7,820 nt of DNA, taken from Candidatus Omnitrophota bacterium. Lineage in GTDB: Bacteria; Omnitrophota; Koll11; Duberdicusellales; 4484-171. Positions 1 to 6,636 of the stretch are shown here, one piece after another. The notes below the pieces were generated by a model. It had not been told where the DNA came from. It was given only the letters and a program-made list of their open reading frames with translations, and did not search any database. The stretch is from positions 1 through 7,820 of the forward strand of contig JAIPHQ010000029.1 in the NCBI GenBank assembly GCA_021735115.1. Reading direction: 5' to 3'. Position 1 is the stretch's first letter, and every line of letters begins with the position of its first letter. A program made the translations under genes and the position numbers.

Positions 1-539
1 CTGATCGTGTTTTTGCTGGTTCTGATACTTGGTCAACAAGTTTAATTCTATCAAAGGCTTTAGCTAAAATAGATGATTTTGATTTAGTTATTTGTGGTAA
101 ACAAGCTTCAGATGGAGATACTGCCCAGGTTGGGCCAGGGATAGCAACTCATCTTAATTTACCCCAGGCAACTTATGTAAGAAGGGTAGACAGCCTACAC
201 TTAGATACTTTACCTAAAGTTATTGTGGTTGAAAGGTTGCTAGAAGAAGGTTATGAGATGTTGGAGATAAGATTACCAGCTTTAATTACTGTAGTAAAAG
301 AAATTAATGAACCAAGAATGCCATCGTTGCGGGGAAAAATGAAAGCAAAAAGTGCTCAGATAGATATCTGGAAAAATAGTGATTTAGGGATAAAAGAGGA
401 TGAGATTGGCCTTGAGGGTTCTCCCACTCAGGTAGTTAAGATTTTCAGTCCACCTAAAAAAGAAGGCGGAAAAATATTTGAAGGTGAACCGGCCGAAACA
501 GTTGATAAATTGGTTAAAGAAATCAAAGATATATTATGA
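1..539 (+). CDS. etfB: Electron transfer flavoprotein beta subunit (5'-truncated)
   Basis: The reading frame is open from base 3 to a TGA at 537-539, giving the last 178 residues of a protein that is normally about 260 residues long, so roughly 80 N-terminal residues lie outside the window. Visible family signatures are DRVFAGSDTWSTS at the start of the fragment (nucleotide-binding loop), ICGKQASDGDTAQVGPG around residues 30-46, VERLLEEGYE around 76-85, and EINEPRMPSLRGKMKAK around 100-116. EtfB pairs with EtfA in the cytoplasm to form an FAD-containing electron carrier. The DGDTAQVGP form resembles the anaerobic, bifurcation-associated EtfB group rather than the mitochondrial type; that is from memory of the family. 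The GTG at 225 is internal and is not the start. The stop overlaps the etfA start as ATGA, which indicates translational coupling. The family call is secure; the bifurcating subtype is inferred. Confidence 0.95.
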   Translation, partial: DRVFAGSDTWSTSLILSKALAKIDDFDLVICGKQASDGDTAQVGPGIATHLNLPQATYVRRVDSLHLDTLPKVIVVERLLEEGYEMLEIRLPALITVVKEINEPRMPSLRGKMKAKSAQIDIWKNSDLGIKEDEIGLEGSPTQVVKIFSPPKKEGGKIFEGEPAETVDKLVKEIKDIL

Positions 540-1735
540 GTAAAATTAGGATTATAAAAGATAAATGTACTGGCTGTGGTTTATGTATTAGTGCTTGTCC
601 GGTGGATGCAATAACAATAGTTTCAAAAAAAGCTGTTATTGACCTTGATAAATGCACACTTTGTAAGGCTTGCCTCCAAAGTTGTAAATTTGATGCTATT
701 GAAATAAAAGAACAAACCAAAAAAGTTAAAGATTTTTCAACTCATAAAGGGGTTTGGGTTTTTGCTGAAAGCTCAGAGGGTGTTATTACATCAGTTGCCT
801 TTGAGCTTTTAAATAAAGCTCGCCAGTTAGCAGATGATTTAGATACTGAGGTTGCTGCTATTTTATTGGGAGAAGGAGTCGAAAAACAAGCAGAGGAGTT
901 AATCCAACGAGGTGCAGATAAAGTTTATTTAGTTGAATCTAAGGATCTCAAACACTATATAGCAGAAAATTATACAGCTAAAATTGTTGAATTAATAAAA
1001 AAATATAAACCTCAGATTTTATTAGCTGGAGCAACAACAACAGGTAGAAGTTTAGTCTCAAGGGTAGCAGTTAAATGCTATACGGGCTTAACTGCAGATT
1101 GTACAGGTTTAGAGATTGATAAGGATAAAAAAATATTAATTCAAACTAGGCCGGCTTTTGGGGGAAATATTATGGCTCAAATTATTTCGCCTAATTTTAG
1201 GCCTCAAATGGCCACTGTTCGTCATAAGGTAATGCCGGAAGCAAAGCCAGATCCTTCGCGTAAAGGTGAAATAATAAAAGAGCCTTTTGATTCAAATAAT
1301 GTTGATAAAAGAATAAAATTTCTAGATTTTGTTAAAGAAGATGTCTCCACAGTAAATTTAGCTGAAGCTGATATTATTGTATCAGGAGGAAGAGGCTTAG
1401 GTGGCCCAGAAAATTTTAAAATTATTGAAGAACTAGCTAAAGATTTAGATGCTGCAATAGGTTCTTCGCGAGCTTGTGTTGATGCTGGATGGATTCCTTA
1501 TTCTCATCAGGTAGGCCAGACTGGCCGAACAGTTTGTCCTAAAATTTATATTGCTTGCGGAATATCAGGACAAATTCAACATTTAGTGGGAATGCAATCA
1601 TCTGATCTAATTATCGCAATCAATAAAGATCCTGATGCACCTATTTTTAAAGTAGCTGATTATGGAATTGTAGGTGATCTTTTCAAAGTAATTCCTCTTT
1701 TTACTAAGCAGCTAAAAGAAGTGTTAAATCGTTAA
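536..1735 (+). CDS. etfA: Electron transfer flavoprotein alpha subunit with N-terminal 2[4Fe-4S] ferredoxin domain
   Basis: This 399-residue protein is a fusion. Residues 1-60 form a bacterial ferredoxin domain with two CxxCxxCxxxC clusters (C11, C14, C17, C21 and C40, C43, C46, C50). Residues of about 70-250 are the EtfA N-terminal domain. Residues of about 278-399 are the FAD-binding domain, with SGGRG (283-287), SSRACVDAGW (310-319), QVGQTG (325-330), GISGQIQH (342-349), NKDP (363-366) and ADYGIVGDL (374-382). Plain EtfA is near 320 residues, so the extra length is the ferredoxin module. The same fusion is known in the caffeyl-CoA reductase (CarE) and lactate dehydrogenase Etf complexes of anaerobes, which couple NAD, ferredoxin and an acyl-CoA or lactate substrate. 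No dehydrogenase partner is visible here. The ATG overlaps the etfB stop and has no clear Shine-Dalgarno, so coupling with etfB probably drives initiation. All FAD motifs and cluster cysteines are intact. Confidence 0.96.
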   Translation: MSKIRIIKDKCTGCGLCISACPVDAITIVSKKAVIDLDKCTLCKACLQSCKFDAIEIKEQTKKVKDFSTHKGVWVFAESSEGVITSVAFELLNKARQLADDLDTEVAAILLGEGVEKQAEELIQRGADKVYLVESKDLKHYIAENYTAKIVELIKKYKPQILLAGATTTGRSLVSRVAVKCYTGLTADCTGLEIDKDKKILIQTRPAFGGNIMAQIISPNFRPQMATVRHKVMPEAKPDPSRKGEIIKEPFDSNNVDKRIKFLDFVKEDVSTVNLAEADIIVSGGRGLGGPENFKIIEELAKDLDAAIGSSRACVDAGWIPYSHQVGQTGRTVCPKIYIACGISGQIQHLVGMQSSDLIIAINKDPDAPIFKVADYGIVGDLFKVIPLFTKQLKEVLNR

Positions 1736-1750
1736 AGTTTATTTAAAATA

Positions 1751-4700
1751 ATGTATTTAAAAGAGTTAAACCTTTTTGGTTTCAAATCTTTCCCGGAAAA
1801 AACCTCTCTTAAATTTGATTCTGGAATAACCGCAGTAGTTGGCCCCAATGGTTGTGGAAAATGTTTGCATCCGCAATCACAGGTTTTCCTTACAAATGGA
1901 AAAGTAGCTAAAATTGGCGAATTGGTAGAAAATGAAATTAGTTCTTCGAAGAATATATTCTATTTTGAAGATGGATTAAGTAGTTTAGAAAATAAAAATA
2001 ATTTTTCTGTTTTCTCCCTCAACCCTAAAACTTTAAAATTAGAGAAAAAAAAGATAAAATCTTTTATTAAAAGAAAATCCCCTTCTTTTCTTCTTAAGAT
2101 AAGAACAAAGAAAGGTGAAGAGGTAGTAACTACTCACTACCATCCTGTTTTTACTATTGAAAATGGTAATATCAAAAAATTAACCGCAGAGCAATTAAAG
2201 ATAGGTAAAAAAATAGCTCTTCCTAGAAAACTTACTTTAGATTATTACAATAATAAAATAAATGCAGAAGAAATAATAAATAATTTTTCTGTAGATGATT
2301 TAGCCTATGTGCCTTACTCTGGGGATCTAAAAGAGACAGTTTTTTCAGGTAAGAAGGAGTATGGAAGTTGGAAAGGCTTAGCTGATGGATTGGGCATCCC
2401 TGCTAATGGATTAGTAGGTGTTAATTCGAAGCAAGCTTTAAATGTTGCTTACCTGGCTCCTCTTCTGAGGCAAAAAAAAGGTTATGCTTATGAATTACCA
2501 GTGCTTAAATCAAGATCTAACGGAATTATTAAAATCCCTAAGGTTTTAGATAAAAGCCTAGTGCGTTTTTTAGGTTACCTTATTGCTGAAGGTAGAACCA
2601 CTGTTAGCAATCAAGTTTGGTTTGTAAATAATGATGAAGCAATAGTTAAAGATTTTGTTAAATGTAGCCAGAAAACATTCGGGTTAAAACCGAAAATATT
2701 TTCTTATAAAAAAACCGCAAAAGATGTAATTATATTTTCTTCTATGCTGTGCAAATTTTTGAATAAAGTTTTTAAAATCAAGCATGAGGGGGGTTCAAAG
2801 GAAAAAATAATTCCACCTCAGTTATTTTCAGCTTCACCGGAAATAATTTTTGAATTTATTTCTGCTCTTTTTGAAGGAGATGCCTATTTTAAAAATAAAA
2901 TAGAAGATGGAAGAAATAATTTTTATATTGAGTATTCGACGGCTAGTAAAGAGCTAGCTCAAGGGCTTTCCACGCTTTTATTGCGATTGGACATCCGAGC
3001 TTTAATCAGAAAGAAAGAAAAGTATGCTTCAAACACCAGCAAAAAAACAAAAAGAACATATTATTCTGTTTATATATATGGGATTAATAATATCAAAAAA
3101 ATCACTCCTTTTCTTAATTTAGTAGGAAAAAAGAAGGTAATTTTAAATAAAATTAATAAAATAAATGCAGTAGCTAATCCTAATTTCGACACTATCCCTG
3201 GAATTAATAATTTAATAAAGCAATTCATAAAATCTTCAAAAATTAATATAAAAAAAACAAGGAAAAAGTGCTCAAAGATAGCTGCTTATTATGAAAATAG
3301 GTGTTTGCCTAGCCGTCAGGGTATTTTAGAAGTTGTAGAACAAATTGAAAGAAAGAGTAATTTTTGTAATCAAGAGCTTAAAGCAAATCTTAAATGTCTT
3401 GCTAATTCTGATATTTATTGGGATCAGATAGTTGAAATAGAAAAAATTTCTTCAGACACTAAATGGGTATATGATTTGACTGTAGAAGGTAATCATAATT
3501 TTGTTTCCAATAATTTCATTGTCCATAACAGTAATGTATTTGATAGTATCAAGTGGGCGCTTGGCGAACAAAGCCCAAAGTCGCTGCGCGGTACAAAGAT
3601 GGAAGATATTATTTTCAATGGAACCGAAAGTTATCCTGCCTTAAATTATGCAGAAGTCAGCTTAAATTTTTCTAATGAAGATAAATATTTGCCGATTAAT
3701 TATAATGAGGTATTAATTGGTAGGAGATTGTACCGTTCCGGAGAGAGCCAATATTTTATAAATAAAAGCCCAGTAAGGTTAAAAGATATTCAAAATCTAT
3801 TTTTAGGTACAGGAATTGGAGAATCCACCTATTCTTTTGTTGAACAAGGAAAAATTGAAGCATTTTTAAGTTATAAGCCAGAAGATAAACGTTTAATTTT
3901 TGATGAAGCAAGCGGTATAGTGAAATATAAGGAAAGAAAAAAGGAAGCTTTACGCAGGCTTTCGGAAGCAGATGATAACATTGTTCGTCTAGATGATATT
4001 TTAGCTGAAGTAAAAAGACAAATTGGTTATTTAGAAAGACAAGCCCAAAAGGCTGAAAAATACAAAGAGACTAAAAGTAAATTGATTGATGTTGAAAAAA
4101 AGATAGCTGCTCAATCAGCTAAAGATTTAGATAAAAAGATTAATGATTCTGCTAATAATCTTAATTTGTCAAAAGAAAAAGAAACTGATATTGAAAATCA
4201 ACTATCTTCATTAAACAAAGAGTTAGAAGAAATAAATCAAAAACAAAGCAGCCTAAGGGATGACCTAGAACAAACCAATACATTAGTCGTATCGGCTCAA
4301 GCTCAAATAAAAACTTACCAAAATAATATCGAGTTGTCCAGCCAACGGATTGAAGAATTAAAAAAAAGAAGTAAACAGCTTGAGATAACCGGAAAGACTT
4401 TAGAAGAAAAAATTAGTACACAAGAGAGAAGAAGAGAGGAAGAAGCTATGCGGCTGGATGCTATTGAAGAAGAGGCAGGCAAAATAGAGCATACTATAGC
4501 TAATCTTTCTGCAGAAAAAGAAGATAAAAGCGCAAAGATAAAAAAAGCTCAAAGTGATCTAAAGAAAAAAAGAGAAAGCATTTTAGTTTTAGAGGAACAA
4601 AAAGCTAAAACTCATAATTCAACAATTGAGTTACAGGCACAAATTTCTACTTTGTTAAATCGCAAGAAAAGATTACTTTTGGATAAAGGAAAACTTGATA

Positions 4701-6616
4701 ATTTACTTTCAGAAAATTCTCAAAAATTAGAAAAAGCCGAAGCTGATTATTCGCAAGTCTTTGACAAGCTCAGTCAGCTAAAAGAAAAAAAACAAGGCTT
4801 AGCTAGTCAAGAGAAAGAAATTAATCAAGAAAATGAAAAGTTAAGAGATTTATTATCTGAAAAAGAGAAAGATTTTTTTGAGTTGAATGCTTCTTATCAA
4901 TTTTTAAAAGAATTTCGCACCAAGTATGAAACTTTTTCCCGAAAAGAAAATATTACAGTTTTGTTTGACAAAGATCCTGGCAATATCAATAAGCTAGTTG
5001 CTTCTTTAAAGGATACAAAGTTTAGCCAAGAAGAAGGCCTTTTTAAAGCAAAACTAGAGGCCAAAGTTATTGCTTTTGACCAAGAACAGCTCCAGCAAAA
5101 AATTTCTAGCTTAGAGATTGAAATCAATCAATTAAAGCAAAAAATTCATAATTTATCCCAACAAAAACAATCTTTGGATGAAGAACTATCTTTAGAAGAT
5201 AGTAATATTGAGCGTTATAAAAATGACCTTTCTCAAGTTCAACAAGATAAAGATTCAGCTAAACGTGAAGTTAAAAGGTTAAAAGAAGAATATGAGCTGG
5301 TAGATGAAGAAACTAAAAATGCAATAACTGAAATTGATAAACTTCAATTACAAAAAGATCAAGCCCAACAAGAAACAACCAGCAGCAGCCAAGAGTTAGA
5401 AGAGGTAAACAATGTTTTATCTTCTTTGCAAAATATAATAGAAGATTGTGAACAATCTATAAGAGAGATAGATATTCAAACTGCCCAAGTTGTGGCTCAA
5501 AAAGAATCATTACAGAAGGAAAAGAATAGTATTAGTTCAAAAGTTGATTTTTTCAAAGAGGAAATTAATGAATTTAACAATAATATCAAGCAAGTAAAAG
5601 AGGAAGAAGAATCTGGATATAAACAAGTAAACTCTTTAGAGGAAAAAATAAAAGAGTTAGAAGAACAGATAGAAAAAGATAAAAAAAGTATTGAGGATTC
5701 AGTTTGCAAAAAAGAAGAACTTCAGAAAAAAGAGATAGATCTTAATAAAAAAACAGCAGGTCAAAGAGAAAAAATTGATTATCTTAAACAGGAGCTTAAT
5801 AAATTACAGCAAACTATTTATAACCAGAAACTTAAAGTTCAAAGCCTAGAATACGAAAAAGAAAAAATTAAGGATTATCTAAAACAAGTATATAACTTAG
5901 AAGTTGATCTTTCTTCATTGGAACCAGATGATAGTCCCAAAGAAGAGCTTAACCAAAAGAAAGAAAAGATGCAAAAACGGTTGAATTCTTTAGGAGAAGT
6001 AAATTTAGTTGCGATTGAAGAGTTCCAGGAGCTTAAAGAAAGAAGGGATTTTCTAGAAGCTCAAAGGCTGGATTTGGTTACATCAAAAGATAATTTAAAA
6101 AAAGCTATTAATAAGATTAACCGCACTTCTCGTCAGATGTTTTTAGAAACTTTTGAAAAAATTGAAAAAGAATTTAAGAAAAATTATAAGTTTTTATTTA
6201 ATGGGGGTAGAGCAAAATTAATTTTAATTGACCCCGAAGATATTTTAGAGTCAGGAGTTGAAATTGAAGTTCAACCACCTGGTAAAAAACTACAAAACGT
6301 ATCTTTATTATCGGGAGGAGAAAAAGCTCTTACTGCTATTGCTTTAATTTTTTCTATATTTACAGTAAGACCTTCCCCCCTATGTGTACTTGATGAAATA
6401 GATGCACCTTTAGATGAGGCTAATGTTGATAGGTTCAATCATATTTTAAGAGATTTTTCCAAACAGGCTCAATTTATTTTAATTTCTCACAACAAAAAGA
6501 CTATGAGTAATGCTGATGTTTTGTATGGGGTTACTATGCAGACAAAAGGTGTATCAAAGTTAGTTTCAGTTAAGTTTGCAGATGAAAAAGGAAAAGAAGA
6601 AAAAGCAAAAACTTAA
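1751..6616 (+). CDS. smc: Chromosome segregation ATPase SMC, interrupted by an in-frame intein
   Basis: The 1621-residue precursor contains a 1065-residue SMC extein. Residues 1-37 begin the N-terminal head (LFGFKSF, then Walker A GPNGCGK at 31-37). Residues 38-593 are an intein. From S594 the head resumes (SNVFDSIKWALGEQ, LRGTKMEDIIFNGT), with the Q-loop region QNLFLGTGIGESTYSFVEQG at 681-700. Coiled coil runs from about 765 to 1045, a reduced hinge spans about 1046-1110, and the return coiled coil runs to about 1440. The C-terminal head has the signature LSGGEKALTAIAL (1520-1532), Walker B and D-loop PLCVLDEIDAPLDEA (1543-1557) and the H-loop ILISH (1576-1580). SMC dimers work with ScpA and ScpB to compact and segregate the chromosome; neither partner gene is here. 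The start matches the family N-terminus (MYLKELNLFGFKSF) but lacks a Shine-Dalgarno. It follows etfA by 15 bases with no terminator. A lysine-rich tail ends the protein. Confidence 0.95.
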   Translation: MYLKELNLFGFKSFPEKTSLKFDSGITAVVGPNGCGKCLHPQSQVFLTNGKVAKIGELVENEISSSKNIFYFEDGLSSLENKNNFSVFSLNPKTLKLEKKKIKSFIKRKSPSFLLKIRTKKGEEVVTTHYHPVFTIENGNIKKLTAEQLKIGKKIALPRKLTLDYYNNKINAEEIINNFSVDDLAYVPYSGDLKETVFSGKKEYGSWKGLADGLGIPANGLVGVNSKQALNVAYLAPLLRQKKGYAYELPVLKSRSNGIIKIPKVLDKSLVRFLGYLIAEGRTTVSNQVWFVNNDEAIVKDFVKCSQKTFGLKPKIFSYKKTAKDVIIFSSMLCKFLNKVFKIKHEGGSKEKIIPPQLFSASPEIIFEFISALFEGDAYFKNKIEDGRNNFYIEYSTASKELAQGLSTLLLRLDIRALIRKKEKYASNTSKKTKRTYYSVYIYGINNIKKITPFLNLVGKKKVILNKINKINAVANPNFDTIPGINNLIKQFIKSSKINIKKTRKKCSKIAAYYENRCLPSRQGILEVVEQIERKSNFCNQELKANLKCLANSDIYWDQIVEIEKISSDTKWVYDLTVEGNHNFVSNNFIVHNSNVFDSIKWALGEQSPKSLRGTKMEDIIFNGTESYPALNYAEVSLNFSNEDKYLPINYNEVLIGRRLYRSGESQYFINKSPVRLKDIQNLFLGTGIGESTYSFVEQGKIEAFLSYKPEDKRLIFDEASGIVKYKERKKEALRRLSEADDNIVRLDDILAEVKRQIGYLERQAQKAEKYKETKSKLIDVEKKIAAQSAKDLDKKINDSANNLNLSKEKETDIENQLSSLNKELEEINQKQSSLRDDLEQTNTLVVSAQAQIKTYQNNIELSSQRIEELKKRSKQLEITGKTLEEKISTQERRREEEAMRLDAIEEEAGKIEHTIANLSAEKEDKSAKIKKAQSDLKKKRESILVLEEQKAKTHNSTIELQAQISTLLNRKKRLLLDKGKLDNLLSENSQKLEKAEADYSQVFDKLSQLKEKKQGLASQEKEINQENEKLRDLLSEKEKDFFELNASYQFLKEFRTKYETFSRKENITVLFDKDPGNINKLVASLKDTKFSQEEGLFKAKLEAKVIAFDQEQLQQKISSLEIEINQLKQKIHNLSQQKQSLDEELSLEDSNIERYKNDLSQVQQDKDSAKREVKRLKEEYELVDEETKNAITEIDKLQLQKDQAQQETTSSSQELEEVNNVLSSLQNIIEDCEQSIREIDIQTAQVVAQKESLQKEKNSISSKVDFFKEEINEFNNNIKQVKEEEESGYKQVNSLEEKIKELEEQIEKDKKSIEDSVCKKEELQKKEIDLNKKTAGQREKIDYLKQELNKLQQTIYNQKLKVQSLEYEKEKIKDYLKQVYNLEVDLSSLEPDDSPKEELNQKKEKMQKRLNSLGEVNLVAIEEFQELKERRDFLEAQRLDLVTSKDNLKKAINKINRTSRQMFLETFEKIEKEFKKNYKFLFNGGRAKLILIDPEDILESGVEIEVQPPGKKLQNVSLLSGGEKALTAIALIFSIFTVRPSPLCVLDEIDAPLDEANVDRFNHILRDFSKQAQFILISHNKKTMSNADVLYGVTMQTKGVSKLVSVKFADEKGKEEKAKT
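2251..2267 (+). repeat. 17-base direct repeat, copy 1 (upstream of the endonuclease domain)
   Basis: TAATAAAATAAATGCAG occurs here and again at 3154-3170, in the same reading frame, encoding NKINA both times. The copies lie 903 bases (301 codons) apart and flank the endonuclease domain of the intein. AT-rich, asparagine- and lysine-rich coding sequence makes such matches easier by chance. Confidence 0.6.
2348..2476 (+). other. Possible helix-turn-helix DNA-recognition segment of the intein
   Basis: Precursor residues of about 200-242 lie between splicing block B and endonuclease motif 1. The stretch around SWKGLADGLGIPANGL and SKQALNVAYLAPLLR looks like two helices joined by a short turn, as in small helix-turn-helix modules. 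Large inteins often carry extra DNA-recognition domains next to the LAGLIDADG core. The assignment rests on appearance only and could instead be a structural linker. Confidence 0.35.
2543..3130 (+). other. LAGLIDADG homing endonuclease domain within the intein
   Basis: Precursor residues of about 265-460 form the nuclease core. Motif 1 (FLGYLIAEG, 273-281) and motif 2 (FISALFEGDA, 369-378) are about 96 residues apart, the usual spacing for a single-chain, two-motif enzyme. Each keeps an acidic residue (E280, D377) for metal binding. The final glycine of motif 2 is replaced by alanine (A378), a mild deviation. Lysine-rich segments between and after the motifs fit DNA contact. The likely target is the intein-free Walker A coding sequence of smc. 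The domain edges are estimates. Confidence 0.85.
3154..3170 (+). repeat. 17-base direct repeat, copy 2 (downstream of the endonuclease domain)
   Basis: This is the second identical copy of the repeat at 2251-2267. It falls after the second LAGLIDADG motif and before splicing block F. Recombination between the copies would remove 301 codons in frame and leave splicing blocks A, B, F and G. Confidence 0.6.
4886..5080 (+). other. Reduced SMC hinge region
   Basis: Precursor residues of about 1046-1110 separate the outgoing and returning coiled coils. Canonical bacterial SMC hinges take about 140-170 residues and end in conserved glycine-rich motifs and a GRATFLPL-like strand. Here only about 65 residues are found, with a possible strand (ITVLFD, 1068-1073), a helix (NINKLVASLK, 1078-1087) and a second strand (FKAKLEAKVIAFD, 1098-1110). 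No CxxC is present, so it is not a Rad50-type zinc hook. After intein removal the segment begins near extein residue 490, where a normal hinge would begin, and the remaining C-terminal part is also near-normal in length. I infer that the hinge alone is shortened or replaced. Confidence 0.7.
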
Positions 6617-6636
6617 CAAGCAACAGTGCAGTTTTT
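6607..6636. terminator. Candidate weak bidirectional terminator at the convergent gene junction
   Basis: An exact 7-base inverted repeat, AAAAACT (6607-6613) and AGTTTTT (6630-6636), encloses a small GCA-ACAG-TGC hairpin (6620-6629), with a TAACAA bulge on one side. Each strand therefore reads as a hairpin followed by a T tract, which fits a terminator shared by smc and the cyclase gene. The GC part of the stem is only three pairs, so the structure is weak and may be chance in AT-rich DNA. There is no intergenic space here for a conventional terminator. Confidence 0.3.

Larger units (their letters stand above)
1862..3529 (+). mobile_element. SMC P-loop intein with LAGLIDADG (DOD) homing endonuclease
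   Basis: A 556-residue intein (precursor residues 38-593) removes itself from SMC after translation. Block A starts at nucleophile C38 (CLHPQSQVFLTNG). Block B holds T128 and H131 in TTHYHP. The two endonuclease motifs are LGYLIAEG (274-281, block C) and ISALFEGDA (370-378, block E), with acidic residues E280 and D377 at the catalytic positions. Block F is WVYDLTVEGNHNFV (572-585) and block G is FIVHN, ending in H592-N593, followed by the +1 nucleophile S594. All splicing residues are present, so it should be active. Removing it rejoins GPNGCGK with SNVFDS, a perfect bacterial SMC Walker A. The site lies between the Walker A lysine and serine, a P-loop position also used by inteins in RFC, RadA and DnaB-type ATPases. 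The endonuclease would cut intein-free smc alleles at this junction and so spread the element. Base composition is similar to the host gene, so no recent foreign origin is evident. Confidence 0.95.

Noticed and set aside
225..227. GTG as the start of etfB
   Set aside because: The frame is open upstream to the window edge and encodes conserved EtfB motifs, so this is an internal valine codon.
523..720. Minus-strand open frame of 65 codons
   Set aside because: It lies opposite the ferredoxin domain of etfA, which is clearly coding, and has no recognisable product.
1736..1751. TAAAAT before smc as a -10 promoter box
   Set aside because: It abuts the ATG and has no suitably spaced -35 box; read-through from etfA is a simpler explanation.
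2471..2480. Run of eight A bases in the intein as a possible frameshift or slippage site
   Set aside because: The frame continues through it into intact endonuclease and splicing motifs; such runs are expected in AT-rich DNA.
4897..5127. Minus-strand open frame of 76 codons
   Set aside because: It is antisense to the SMC hinge region; the serine- and phenylalanine-rich translation is typical of a shadow frame.
5497..5709. Minus-strand open frame of 70 codons
   Set aside because: It is antisense to SMC coiled coil and reflects the Lys/Glu-rich codons on the other strand.
4070..6070. Repetitive Lys/Glu/Gln-rich sequence as a tandem repeat or Rad50/SbcC-like gene
   Set aside because: It is ordinary SMC coiled coil; the head motifs (LSGGEKALTAIAL, DEIDAPLDEANV) and the lack of a CxxC hook identify SMC rather than Rad50 or SbcC.
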